Assembly (NCBI GenBank): GCA_005223375.1
Contig: RXOD01004054.1
Location: 1-30,334, forward strand
Direction: 5' to 3'
Origin: Amoebophrya sp. AT5.2
Lineage: Eukaryota > Sar > Dinophyceae > Syndiniales > Amoebophryaceae
Length of the DNA stretch: 30,334 nt
A program made the translations under genes and the position numbers. Shown piece after piece: positions 19,901 to 26,706 of the stretch; the stretch's first letter is position 1, and each line of letters opens with the position of its first letter. The notes under the pieces are model-generated. The model was not told the DNA's origin. It saw only the letters and a program-made list of their open reading frames with translations, and searched no databases.

Positions 19901-22164
19901 AGCGGAATCAGCTCCTTCGAATCCGCAACTTCGATCGAGGTCTGCTCGTTGAGCAGTACGGAACTGAATCCCAGCTGCCGTAACGCGTTCGCGCACTCGC
20001 CTACCGTCGTTATGCTCGACCGACACCGCTTCCGACCGCCCGCCCGGATTGCGTAGGCCGTCCGCATGCACACCGGTTTTTTCGCCCAGCGCGAGCCGCA
20101 GGACCGCACAAAGGCTGCACCATCCGCATTCCGGATCGCACGTTGCCGGTACACGAGACACGACGACGCCGAGGACGCGTCATCTGTTGCCGGCGTCGTA
20201 TCCTCGTCCTCGCCGACTGATGACACCGTCTTCAGGTTCGTCTGAACCCGACCGACGCGGCGACACATAGTGAGCCACGCGTGAGTGCGCGCGGTCGGTA
20301 GCTGCCACGTCGCCGTCGTGCCAGCATACATCCAGCGATTTCTCCACGCAACCGACCGCGAACGAGTCATCTGCTCGGAGCTGCGGTCAACGCGGCCCCA
20401 CGCGTCGGTGGGCGGAAAGCTTGTGCCTCGCGCGTTGTTCATAAAGGCCACATCCGAAACGTAGGAAAGACCCCCTAGGCCGCCACTTGTTTCGTCTGAA
20501 GAAGTAGTGGCGCCCGAGCCAAGGAACGCCTCGTCGCTAGCGACTGTGGCGATCGAGGCAAGTGTGTGCAGTGGGAGAAAAGCTTCCAGCATCTGCTGCA
20601 TGCAGTCGAGGGCTGCCACGACGTCTGCTCTGCTCGAAGATTTTGGGGCGCCTGTGTACGCGTACAAAATTTTGTCTGACGCAGACACCAAATTCCACAA
20701 ATCTGCTGCGGACTCAAGCACTCTGCGGATCTCGTTGCGCCATACTTCGGGCTTCAGCCGAAACGCGCTTTCCGCGATGTTGTCCTCCGCAGTTTCGCGC
20801 ACAACAGCCGGATGCGTCCCGTAATAGTCCCCGGGCGCGGTCGCGCTGCCGATGCCGTGCGGCGTAGCGTCGAAAGGTGTCGCGCCTCCGGGGGGTTGCA
20901 CGGCCGCAGCAACAACTGGAGAAGTAATTGCAGCTGCGTCGGCTGCATCCGTGTAGTTTCGATTCGAATACCCGGTTGCAAGCGGCCCCGCCTTTCCCTT
21001 TTCGCCACCGTCGGTCGTCTCCGCTCCAGACTTCTGCAGAAAGACGCTCCAGAGCGCACTCGGCTCCGCTTTCTCCAGTCTCTCCTCCCCCGTCTCTGGA
21101 TCGACCACCTTTTTCTTTCGTGGCGCGAGAAACTTGCTATGCGAACTGAGCGCAAAACTTCCCTGACGGTCCCCCGGTGCTGCTTCGGGCAGACTCAACA
21201 GCTCCACGGCGCTATTCCACATCACCTCGAGGAACGATCGGGACTCCGCCAATGCACCTTGTGCGCTGTAACCGTTTCCACCTGATGTGGTGGCTCGAAC
21301 CGAGCCCGGCAACAGCGCGCTGCACGTGCTCTGTAGGCGCTCAGCAGGCTTCTTCCAGGGCGGGTCCTCGTGCGGAGGCCGCAGGATGTCCACCAACGGC
21401 TTCAGGAAGTTAGCCTCCTTCCGCGCCCCGCCCCCGGCTCCTGCTCCCCCTACTAGCGTTGACGTTCCCGGCCCCGGCGTCATCGGCACACTGTTCTTGA
21501 AAAAGTCGTCCCGAGCCTTTATCATCGCCCACAAAATCTGTTCCCCCGCCTCTTCTCGCTTCACCGAGGCGAACGGCGCCACGGCTTCCTGCAGCAGACA
21601 TTCCAGTTTTTTCATCCCCGCCGTTTCCAGGAAGCCAACAATCTGCGCCCGACTGGAGTCGAGGCTCCCCAGCAGCGCTCCGTTGCGGTGGTGCAGCCCG
21701 ATGGCAGCCAGACTGGCCGCGTTGCCGTGCAACACGCGGCGCCAGGTTTTCCAATTCTTCCCGGTGAAGCGAAACACGTCGAAATTCTCTGGAGTGTTCG
21801 CGTGCGAAAATCCCGCGCCTGAAAGCCCAGCTCCGAGGGCGCTCTCCGTCGTCCATTGTTCACTGGTGCTGGACCCGCGTGGAGTCGCATGCCGGCCCGT
21901 CACATGCTGGTGCTGAGAAAAGAAAGACGCTCCGTCGCGGTCATGGTTCTGTGCCCCCACGAAAGTCTTTTCTTCGTCGACCTCGGCGTCATGATCATCT
22001 TGGAGTTGGTGCTGTGGTCCTCCTCGTCCTCGCCCCCCAGGTATTAAACCTGGCTCGAGTTCAGCCTTTCCCGAATTCGACTTCTCAGCCGCGCGGCCAA
22101 CTGTGGATGCGACGAAAAGGGATGAAGAAAAAATCAGGCCCTTGACTTTCATGGTGGTGGACAT
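10918..22164 (-). CDS. Giant secreted mosaic Cys-rich protein, single exon, about 3748 residues
   Basis: One open frame of 3749 codons ends in TAG at 10918-10920. ATG at 22162-22164 (or 22150-22152) precedes a signal peptide, MKVKGLIFSSSLFVASTVGRA. The frame extends further 5' only through a GTG. From this start: a helical region with FDVFRFTGKNWKTWRRVLHG at about 127; a Cys module at 670-766 (GECANALRQLGF...IPLGCSFDMRTGRV); a compact Cys cluster at 914-964 (CEPCQCCS...CERCPNGY); a PAN/Apple-like module at about 1015-1100; three RLCT-type modules near 1273-1325, 1392-1450 and 1586-1727; a further PAN-like module at about 1786-1878; a WSC-like module at about 1906-2054; another PAN-like module at 2218-2293; a helical hydrophobic part at about 2421-2560; an acidic CC-rich repeat block at about 2676-2924; and helical C-terminal domains to about 3450. 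There is no clear membrane anchor. PAN and WSC modules usually bind protein or carbohydrate, so a surface or host-contact role is plausible but unproven. Confidence 0.85.
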   Translation of the reverse strand: MSTTMKVKGLIFSSSLFVASTVGRAAEKSNSGKAELEPGLIPGGRGRGGPQHQLQDDHDAEVDEEKTFVGAQNHDRDGASFFSQHQHVTGRHATPRGSSTSEQWTTESALGAGLSGAGFSHANTPENFDVFRFTGKNWKTWRRVLHGNAASLAAIGLHHRNGALLGSLDSSRAQIVGFLETAGMKKLECLLQEAVAPFASVKREEAGEQILWAMIKARDDFFKNSVPMTPGPGTSTLVGGAGAGGGARKEANFLKPLVDILRPPHEDPPWKKPAERLQSTCSALLPGSVRATTSGGNGYSAQGALAESRSFLEVMWNSAVELLSLPEAAPGDRQGSFALSSHSKFLAPRKKKVVDPETGEERLEKAEPSALWSVFLQKSGAETTDGGEKGKAGPLATGYSNRNYTDAADAAAITSPVVAAAVQPPGGATPFDATPHGIGSATAPGDYYGTHPAVVRETAEDNIAESAFRLKPEVWRNEIRRVLESAADLWNLVSASDKILYAYTGAPKSSSRADVVAALDCMQQMLEAFLPLHTLASIATVASDEAFLGSGATTSSDETSGGLGGLSYVSDVAFMNNARGTSFPPTDAWGRVDRSSEQMTRSRSVAWRNRWMYAGTTATWQLPTARTHAWLTMCRRVGRVQTNLKTVSSVGEDEDTTPATDDASSASSCLVYRQRAIRNADGAAFVRSCGSRWAKKPVCMRTAYAIRAGGRKRCRSSITTVGECANALRQLGFSSVLLNEQTSIEVADSKELIPLGCSFDMRTGRVSLRRSSLGARVSSEATEVLRNFAGTSDNDDLLGRGANRERDPRQHRSFLVMCRIGSRDLTRGPPKYAPRFPLKRQLFRTMRKIAARTLARARRAGTNPRPGLMQLLGLGGRWGMGRDVESDIDMTLSDCPSFDALTTRRDRSGHDSVPRDCDPKRGVCEPCQCCSIVSGDSPGTCERCPNGYTAAPGQCSATGGRCLSESDVDEDFAETNTPYTLYSTRFLYSPYMFTSAGAPQQDADAATGSTPSEDLKWIVKTGVSVSSCRRKCDYVVGCGGFNYWEQEVPIGDAAEMDVEAALGPGRGQNRHGQRRGATAAGTAPTRSSSFLEEGSGSPTADVARQGNRGAAPLPTRKVPQCLLVAEGAPILLPGDAVSLFDTSSGNDKQLTRTSRALVPAGVLSFLKFSFEVEDEMKGDDATTVPRYLTLSGAARNVNTIAPQCTRATQTAAVRCCPEKPGDGGKAPRMAEYLPHTSTSRTPGKSAPAYYKDPSRKGGRKRWWETVEAQCRFLQVQTYEDAKDVCSESGLRLCTAEELQQDATQGTGCWFDNMRVWSGTTCDLPPGAGTTVYSVAGAPAGRHRIPTRAADTTSERHHVRCCSLAGEKVPTVVENYGLLPNNGKSPLTCENFKDRTYKEAEYLCDSLYFATGAESRNRMRLCTRHEAEAGKAEAAEGENAECKFDYQRIWTASAVRSPDSNYWAVVREPGAAARAASGAVPTIPVFQIASLLHSVDRAHPAGAAQSLPRPAAAAADNLAKCLPQEAPGVGMQCCKLSEEADEPLPEERARMCPRSIVEDGLLPSRIAGSTAARLLGGASFPGAALRSVALRTAKEVCAHPLMNPGAHAGLSPRFRLCTKAELLLHDEDEAQDRSGVKIRCPRLGETIGRKVMNAIPQLLGQRVGGAQLPNPFTGAHNKPNHPAWSAMELGKEEENRSHSGSSVPMLTRLDGAASAKQFVWSQTPCDQPEGPFGRPRLHSEHADETRNSNPCPFGSEPSALIQYDDTSVAETDGDDISTPDSAAEMRLKPWCGLEGCSARFKYPTIDACFEACERDQRCHSFVFVAIGEDVGGSGGGASSAAGRGASSQQRARSALSLTPGVNNRPTGGPFPTDSVCTLFNVEKPPIHLVARNALEKASICKLRRFEQVGCFTPTRPRDSLGPRDAEAKRILTKLKKWNSKFDVQGSRIPPGSSWAALGSKRTGWSDITTPEMCAEKCSEYSGLFQAAREPLPYFWFGPVPEKQDPWNPLRFIRNAWNSFTRLFSSKRKGRRSRGPKRKRWRCLCRSASPEIEPALSPDDTVDTSPKKYPPFRQNTDVSCSVEKLARGDGQDNEVIAYKLRQPCPAVAAEGQGCGPKHMNRVCFSHRGGTSDTSAEDAPAGATGAASKWQTSLLCRDDTCVVPGNIAEVHVRRLQRIKAAVSHPGLTLFDEDRVSKRCRQWLEDQADAKAQLLPLSLQGRYLLGNGKRKPTKPLQTFVEHAGQTWTKLNDGAGRYDGFGECVQACSDLERHCPGIVYDSTQGACFLASKGALIVDSPSSSRSEQQASSGASTSEFTAYEKRTTLPGSGRRRSSSASVNAAAITPGTSDEMNCDIDEEYRHSSPMGSKFGDARTCRLAGFCYDQDASRFALRRAVSPQSCYYGTSAAFLPPLASSGKQADSSTSVKVFLRKPPEDFRRSVGASLALSVVTDLLLFADRGDKVPNLGSQSEQRRYQEAGLLLALLLYGRGILSAPAFLWHEFAVARTAWMARFVTFPNDIGYWNAFRFVTGIVHVRPDARSNANSLRPAQCAAIIREDADQAWQLGLAHAGTGATPHQSAGLMSSTEQRPYAELPRGQAQQHAAAAFLEEAAGPSGVVPVPNSLLEDDFVAERYAVPMAALLSVEPIAHKRIKLSDAFGLSEEDLDDVAMNKNKTQKGGGPHFHVLVDCKCCNGAGGCEDDEREEGEGGSATSTNKAGGGAKTSSTGGSKPSGDTGSSFGTGGDNSGTSGGDGHTKTKVNSMSACCNGDDEDDDKKGASGGGAGTNSTSTKGGSGIRAPAETTSCCGGDGGEEGQSSSTGSKNGAGDNSPSFGGKLVLGSACCNGESGGSSKSGVDPDEDDYDRDDSDIADEDFCGEEQAKKSTTSSCGDSCGGDDAEPATGGGGGKTSDGVFDPSCAGDAGPIQDHRRAAQQKKSSSLLEMAQRISSKTGGNAAAEGQATSDGGRGRGGGRNEDTTGGASGLGTEGATRDHTEEDAAASEVALGAVEEVLAGASDIDDTIYDTYVRGSAGDRDLPCPPDTCAALRGMRDGHLCTVIFRDMADMCGGAEELRTFFKCLIIVDGPRWEDHRDEGAGEAEDAEQEVEDEEPMAAAPPRSTSSSFAEVSGGTHTQAEAPPQPTPSPPTSTSAHSETEMQSSADMSRDLRQAQTEHAYRKLIMAYLQIPTVEPGMGLRLPLFVDQLPDWEAHTTDWPSQQTRDAGGLLGRSHEHYSTVRRQLFALQRVLANLSTKARDELFRRVKNQHLENNNDWNPVFRMLRQEAVGGPTRYLEHDEEDEDRGKVHDGIPDGSSQSTSLWEIFPNAIQLFLFWDPFDAATNKTASGLTPWTKRDIVLLRKAYEAALARSKIGVLKNPDPVLRGGDSVVICRANGRVDRGELIRFDWQRGTGGTSLGMWQVQARALDDDDTVHVIYPRTVLEGAYMLDMTRGEDDLEEGLREEGGLRESEGEPDRRRNENEKNHGINVADAAGGGPRTPSGPQGTDTDTVGNGYGTHSQKKYPKVTLRDYMLQYDLDQLAAEMRQSPAQLLQAMGLPRFAPSVAPTSFLETQTETSRGDAGEVGDQHDTPEDESSEEGEGASPQSKNSVIVDIDSLETHTESQQMYWVPAEKVFYQSDVNACRPGVSTSVWNLAWLGKVTDLGGPYVPATGAGIRFKKSYPGGSHTEQDGVSLEDATRSNDLPQVEGDEPGDSGNNVGPDGALLGSEPLVTSSSSFLQSTNDEQEEYARPEITATV
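13395..14135 (-). repeat. Acidic CC-rich protein repeat block inside the giant gene
   Basis: Within a Gly-, Ser-, Thr- and Asp-rich stretch, short Cys-pair units recur: CKCCNG near 14110, SACCNGDDEDDD near 13875, TSCCGGDGGEEG near 13757 and SACCNGESGG near 13645. FCGEE and SCGDSCGGDD follow near 13550 and 13510. Between units the protein is low complexity with almost no hydrophobic residues. Paired Cys beside acidic runs could bind metal ions or form disulfide cross-links; neither is shown by the sequence. Confidence 0.8.
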
Positions 22165-23107
22165 TTCCAGGAGAGGGACGAGGAGGGCGCGCGTCACACT
22201 CCAGCGTCCTCTCTGTTCTAGATGACTCTGTGAATACTCATGCTTTGCTTTGCAGTTGAGCAGAAACACCACCGCAAAAACAAAGCGTTATCACCAACGC
22301 CAAGCGTCGTTGATGAACCATCATGGGGTGGACCACGGTCTTCAGATGAAACTCCAAATTTGCTTCGTTGTAGTCGTTTCCCCTATGAATTCATTTACAT
22401 TTTCCTAATTCTGGGTAGTCTAGACAAAAGCATTATCTCTACTAACTTCGGCGTATTTGATGCTATCGTCAGCTGCGTTATCAAGCATTTATTTTGCTTG
22501 AATTTCATAGATACTGCATACTGACTACCGGGCTCAGGCATGCATTAATGGTCCTGATGTGGAAAGGTGATGGAGGTGGTGCGAGCAGAAACAGAATAGG
22601 AAAACTGCGGGGTACTACTAGCAGGAGCTGCAGCACCAGCACGAGCACTACAAATACAATCAATTTTTATTACGAGGTACTTTGACGACGGTACGACGAC
22701 ACGAGAACGACGGAAGCAAAAATCATCACATGCAACAGCGAAACCGAACGTGTGCGTCGCGGAAAACGAAACGATGATGCATGCGGACGGATGCGGAATC
22801 GCGAGGCTCACGGACTAGAAAAAGAGATGAAGATCATGATGTAGCGCGAGTGCCACGGGATTGATTCAACGAGGTACGTTTTAGATGACGACGAAGGAAG
22901 CAGCACCTCAGCTGCAAAGTAGGCACGGACTGTCTCATACGTCGACCGATGAGAAGACAGCATCAGAAAAAACGGACTCGATTTCAACACGTGATCATAC
23001 GCACCAGTGGCCCGCTCTTGTTTTCCACCGTAATCCTTGCTTTGTATGTTCTTTCAAGCGACGACCAGTCCTCGGTTGTTCATCCTTTTCTTTTTTCCCA
23101 CTTCTAG
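22165..23107. other. Intergenic spacer upstream of the giant gene
   Basis: This AT-rich spacer of about 940 bp would carry the giant gene promoter and the 3' end of the COA6-like gene. GTTGTAGTCGTTTCC at 22367-22381 is identical to 15 bases at 4951-4965 in the inverted repeat of ETFA intron 1, so a 5' untranslated intron or element remnant is possible here. I see no coding frame. Confidence 0.45.
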
Positions 23108-23371
23108 CTACATTCGCTCAACCCCGGTCCAAATACTGACGTCGACATCATCCAGACCTTCTCTGTCGTGCACGTACTTTAAGCGGCGGTCACACGTACT
23201 CTCGAAAAGCTTGATTTCCTCCTTGCATTTGCGCAAATCCCCCAGGTGGTCCTCGATACAGCGGCGCAGCGGCTGCATCGTGCAGATGATGTTTTGGCTG
23301 TCTCCCTTTTGGACGCGCTGGCTGAGCGGCCCGAGAGAACGCTCGATAGCCTGCTCGGTCGACGTGGACAT
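23108..23371 (-). CDS. Small twin-Cys protein resembling cytochrome c oxidase assembly factor 6
   Basis: An 87-residue ORF has its ATG at 23369-23371 and TAG at 23108-23110. An in-frame TAA lies 27-29 bases upstream of the ATG and no acceptor falls between them, so the start is firm. Cys30, Cys38, Cys49 and Cys60 give C-x7-C-x10-C-x10-C. The last three spacings and the surrounding residues (CIEDHLGDLRKC, EEIKLFESTC, then DRRLKYVHDREG) match the COA6 pattern, in which the first pair is C-x9-C. COA6 is a CHCH-type protein of the mitochondrial intermembrane space that helps metallate cytochrome oxidase subunit 2. The two-residue shortening of the first pair is unusual. COX6B is less likely because its second and third Cys lie farther apart. 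I leave the symbol blank because the match is by pattern only. Confidence 0.68.
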   Translation of the reverse strand: MSTSTEQAIERSLGPLSQRVQKGDSQNIICTMQPLRRCIEDHLGDLRKCKEEIKLFESTCDRRLKYVHDREGLDDVDVSIWTGVERM

Positions 23372-23954
23372 CCGCCGGGGCCGTTTGAACGCAGTTTACT
23401 CTGGGAATCTCCGCCTGCTGTCCTAGAGATGGAAACGGTAGCGGATCTTGATCTACAACTTACCTAGCAAGCTGCTTTTCTTACCGTTTGGTTTCTCTGT
23501 TGGGTCATGTACTTGCGATCTGTAGTTCTCGATCCACATCTAAAGTTCTACTAAGTCTACTTTTTGTACCTCAACAGGTGCCCCTCATCACTCCGCTGCG
23601 CAAAACGCGAACATCCAGCTTGCTGTGGTCACTGGAAACGAATCGCGGTCTTGAGGCTTGAAGACGCCGAGGGCGAGGCCGTGGCCGACGAGGACGAAGT
23701 CAAGTGCTATTGTAATCAACTTGTTTGGTTTTCCATCTCTACTCTCTTTCTGCGTTCATTTTAGATTGAGCACCATGATTTTCCACAGCGGCATCAACAC
23801 CACCGACACTTTTTCAGCATCGGCGCGACGCGCGGCACAGTACTTCTTGAGTGCTTGTTGGCCTTTGTTGCTCCTCCCCCACAAAACGCCAAATGCAAAA
23901 GCATAAGCAATAGCAAATGCATTGTATACTAGCAGTTCAGGTATTTTCGTATGA
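23372..23954. other. Spacer with unassigned GC-rich, coding-like islands
   Basis: Two GC-rich islands (about 23585-23712 and 23785-23905) stand out from the AT-rich surroundings. On the minus strand the upper one reads LWGRSNKGQQALKKYCAARR and on through a normal-looking frame to a TGA. The lower one reads LDFVLVGHGLALGVFKPQ through to two adjacent stops. They could be two exons of a small gene between the RING-CH and COA6-like genes, but I could not find splice sites that join them with confidence. The rest is flank. A donor-like AG/GTAAGT lies near 23461-23467. Confidence 0.3.
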
Positions 23955-25952
23955 TCACATGTTCACTCGCGCAAAATTCTCCAAGTCGTATCGCAGTTGT
24001 GCCTGCACCTGCTCCGCCGTTGTTGCGTGGTTCCCTGGGAGCAAAGCTACGCTACCCTCGGCCGGTGGCGCGCTGGGCCTTGTATGTCCCTCGTCTTCTG
24101 AGGACGAGTTGTTCGCACTGAAAGTCAACGGCGCCGCATCCTGATGTTGAATCGTTCCTTGCGCGAACACTTGCGGCTGGGCGAGCTCGTGCTGCCGCGC
24201 TCCGGTGGAATTGCCCATCGTCGGCAGAAGCGCATGCGAGAAAACGTCATGCCCTTGGTGTGTCACCCCTTGACGCGAGACAGCACCCCGCCCCGCTGCG
24301 GATGAACCGGAACCGGCCTCTGTTGTTCTTACGGCATGCAAATGCTCATGGCTCTCCTGGATCAGCGCCACGAGGTTTGCCGGGAAGTTTGGGCCGTTGT
24401 GGAACCTGGACAAGTCCTCGACAACGTAATGGTGGGACAACACCTCCAGCTGCTGCAGTCGTAGGTACTCGAGGTAGACTTGCCACGCCGACGACAGCAG
24501 CAGAAACGCGCCCGTGACGAATCCGACGAAAGAAAAGCAGAATGTCAGCGCGATCGCGAACAGGACCAGCATGTGGTGCTCCCGCCCTTGGTCGCACAGC
24601 GCACAAACGCGGCCCCAGCAAGCACGCAACGAGCCGACGCAGGCATTCCGCCCCGCGCGACCGAGCAAGCAGCAGCACGACAGCGGAAAAATCGGGCACG
24701 GACAACAGAACAGTGCAGGGAAAAGCAGTGGAGGTGGCGGCGCGCCCCAGGGCGCCGCCGGGGGAGCCACTCGTGGCCCCCAACGGGCACGCCAGGCTGG
24801 CCTTGAACCGCCCCAACGGTACGGCCCTCGGGGGCGAAACCACCACCAGCGTTGAAAGCGGTGCGTGAAACGGTTGTAGGCGGGCCGCACGACGAAGGCG
24901 CGCGAGCCGATCCAAACCGCGCTCGAATGGTGGTCGAAACTCTGGCGAACGTTCGAAGCGTTCGCGTCAAAATTCGCGACGTGCGCGTTCCGCTGCTCAT
25001 CTACTTGACGCTCATGATCTCCAACGCGTATGGATGCGGCGTGGTTCCCTCCAGCGCGCCCATTCGTCTCCGTTCTTGCTGCGCCGCCATCTTCCTGCTC
25101 AATCGATCCTTGACTTACCGCTGGCCAATCCGCTTCGGCTTCTTCAGCGGCCCCGGGTCTGCGCCCGCATATCCGCACCAAAATCGTGTACCAACCGTAC
25201 ACTGAGTACACAATGACGAAGAGCGCGAAAAACTCGGCCACGCCGTAGAAGTAGTACACGCCCTTGCGGTCGAACAGGTAGTTTTCCTCCCACTCGTACC
25301 TTCGCATCCAGGCTGGAAACGCGTTCTTGAGTTCTTCCCCCAGAGCGAGCTGGTCCACGATCCCGGTACAGAACGCGAACACCACCATCACAAGCTGAGA
25401 GAGCCAGAAAATCCAGCACCCCTTCTTCAAGACGCGCTGCCGGAAGTTCTGCACCCTTCGGTCTCGTTCCTCACTCGAACTCAGCACCTGCACATACTTC
25501 AGCCGGTACTCAAACGAGCATAGCGGGCAGTGCGTGAACGCGGTCGCATTCAGAGCCGCGCCCTGTGCTCGCCACACGTCGAGGCAGTGCCGGTGCACGT
25601 ACTGCTGCGAGCCGCGACAGAGACACGGACAGATCAGCTCGCCATCATCGACGACTCCTGAAGAAAGGTCGGCCGACGAAGAGCTTGGACCTGCCGCAGC
25701 CGTGCCTCCGTCTTGCAGCTGCTGACGACCACTTGAGAACGCCGTTCCTGCACCAGTGTCATCTGCCCTTTCAAGTTCCGCCTGTAGGCATATGCGGCAG
25801 CGGCGGCGCCCGGGAGCCGCGTGCCACTGGTACTGCGCAAAATGCATGGTACTGGGGGTCGGCGCAAGCAGCGGCTGGTGGTGCGTCGAAGCATGCGGAG
25901 CAGAAGGAATGACATACTCCCCTACGATCGGGTGGTCCGGACCGCCAGGCAT
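23955..25952 (-). CDS. Membrane-bound RING-CH (MARCH-type) E3 ubiquitin ligase
   Basis: This single open frame of 665 residues starts at the ATG at 25950-25952 and ends in TGA at 23955-23957. The frame opens slightly further 5', to a TAA at 26052-26054, but without an ATG. Residues 52-144 form a C4HC3 RING-CH domain: CRIC, then CLCRGSQQYVHRHC, then HCPLC, which bind two zinc ions and recruit an E2. The loop between the first Cys pair and CLC is 54 residues, longer than usual. Membrane helices lie at about 176-200 (WIFWLSQLVMVVFAFCTGIV), 230-262 (FFALFVIVYSVYGWYTILV) and 458-489 (LVLFAIALTFCFSFVGFVTG). Before the third is a Trp-Arg-Pro-Gly-rich stretch and the Cys cluster LFCCPCPIFPLSCCCLLG, a candidate for lipidation. 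Such ligases ubiquitinate membrane proteins in the ER and endosomes. The substrate cannot be told. Confidence 0.9.
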   Translation of the reverse strand: MPGGPDHPIVGEYVIPSAPHASTHHQPLLAPTPSTMHFAQYQWHAAPGRRRCRICLQAELERADDTGAGTAFSSGRQQLQDGGTAAAGPSSSSADLSSGVVDDGELICPCLCRGSQQYVHRHCLDVWRAQGAALNATAFTHCPLCSFEYRLKYVQVLSSSEERDRRVQNFRQRVLKKGCWIFWLSQLVMVVFAFCTGIVDQLALGEELKNAFPAWMRRYEWEENYLFDRKGVYYFYGVAEFFALFVIVYSVYGWYTILVRICGRRPGAAEEAEADWPAVSQGSIEQEDGGAARTETNGRAGGNHAASIRVGDHERQVDEQRNAHVANFDANASNVRQSFDHHSSAVWIGSRAFVVRPAYNRFTHRFQRWWWFRPRGPYRWGGSRPAWRARWGPRVAPPAAPWGAPPPPLLFPALFCCPCPIFPLSCCCLLGRAGRNACVGSLRACWGRVCALCDQGREHHMLVLFAIALTFCFSFVGFVTGAFLLLSSAWQVYLEYLRLQQLEVLSHHYVVEDLSRFHNGPNFPANLVALIQESHEHLHAVRTTEAGSGSSAAGRGAVSRQGVTHQGHDVFSHALLPTMGNSTGARQHELAQPQVFAQGTIQHQDAAPLTFSANNSSSEDEGHTRPSAPPAEGSVALLPGNHATTAEQVQAQLRYDLENFARVNM

Positions 25953-26706
25953 TTTGGTTGTGGCGCTGGCAAGTTCTACTCGGCCTCGGCCAGTGTCTTC
26001 AGTGATCGGAAGAACAACAAGTTCATTGGTCGAGGAATCCAAACCTTTTTCTTACACCTAGCCCTACCGCACCCATGTCCAGTACATCCGGGTGCGATGC
26101 ATTCTGCCAGATTTTTCCGACGTTTTGGTGGGAAGGCACAAATACGGGAGCTCAGGGTCGGGTCGGTGGCCGCTGTTGCAATCAGATGTTTCAAACCATC
26201 GCATCACCATGTGAGTGCGACTCACAGCCTCTATCTCTACCTCTATCTAGTCATCAAAGTAAGAAAGTTATATTAAATTAGTAGCGCCAGCAGGAGACGC
26301 AGACGGAAGAATCAAATTAAATGAGTTCTTCGACGGCGAATCACAAAGCGAGCCCGAGAACTGCTTACGGAAGCACATTTTTTCTCATTCTCTCGTCTCA
26401 CTCTCTCATCGCTAAACATCGCAAATATCAATCGCAACGACGGCGCCGAACAACAAGTGGTCATCTCTCGTTTCAAAATACGTACGCGTGTTTTGCGTTT
26501 GTTCCGAAGGTATTTCAATTGCATCTTTGTCAATTTGCGTCCCATGAATGTGTACTTATCTCGTCGAGGACACCGTAGCAATGTAATATTTCAGCAGCAG
26601 ATGCAGAAGTGAGCCTTGCTGCCGCGCAACATTGGCGCGGGCTGCCGCACGGCATCTGCGCTGCTGGTGGGCGTGGGCGGAAGATGCTGACTGCCTCGTC
26701 CAACTA
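25953..26706. other. Intergenic spacer
   Basis: This is about 750 bp of AT-rich sequence between IMP4 and the RING-CH gene. It holds a short imperfect repeat, CCTCTATCTCTA/CCTCTATCTAGT, near 26229-26252. A very basic minus-strand ORF near 26312-26545 has an ATG but low coding quality, and I do not call it. Nothing else is recognisable. Confidence 0.5.

Noticed and set aside
22165..22272. N-terminal extension of the giant protein
   Set aside because: It begins at a GTG and would place the signal peptide internally. The ATG at 22162-22164 fits a eukaryotic secreted protein.
24346..25000. Overlapping minus-strand ORFs inside the RING-CH gene
   Set aside because: They are shadow frames. The 665-residue frame with RING-CH and membrane helices accounts for this region.
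26312..26581. Basic minus-strand ORF (MGRKLTKMQLKYLRNKRK...)
   Set aside because: It is AT-rich, starts from TTG in the longest form, has no motif and lies in spacer. The charge comes from A-rich codons.
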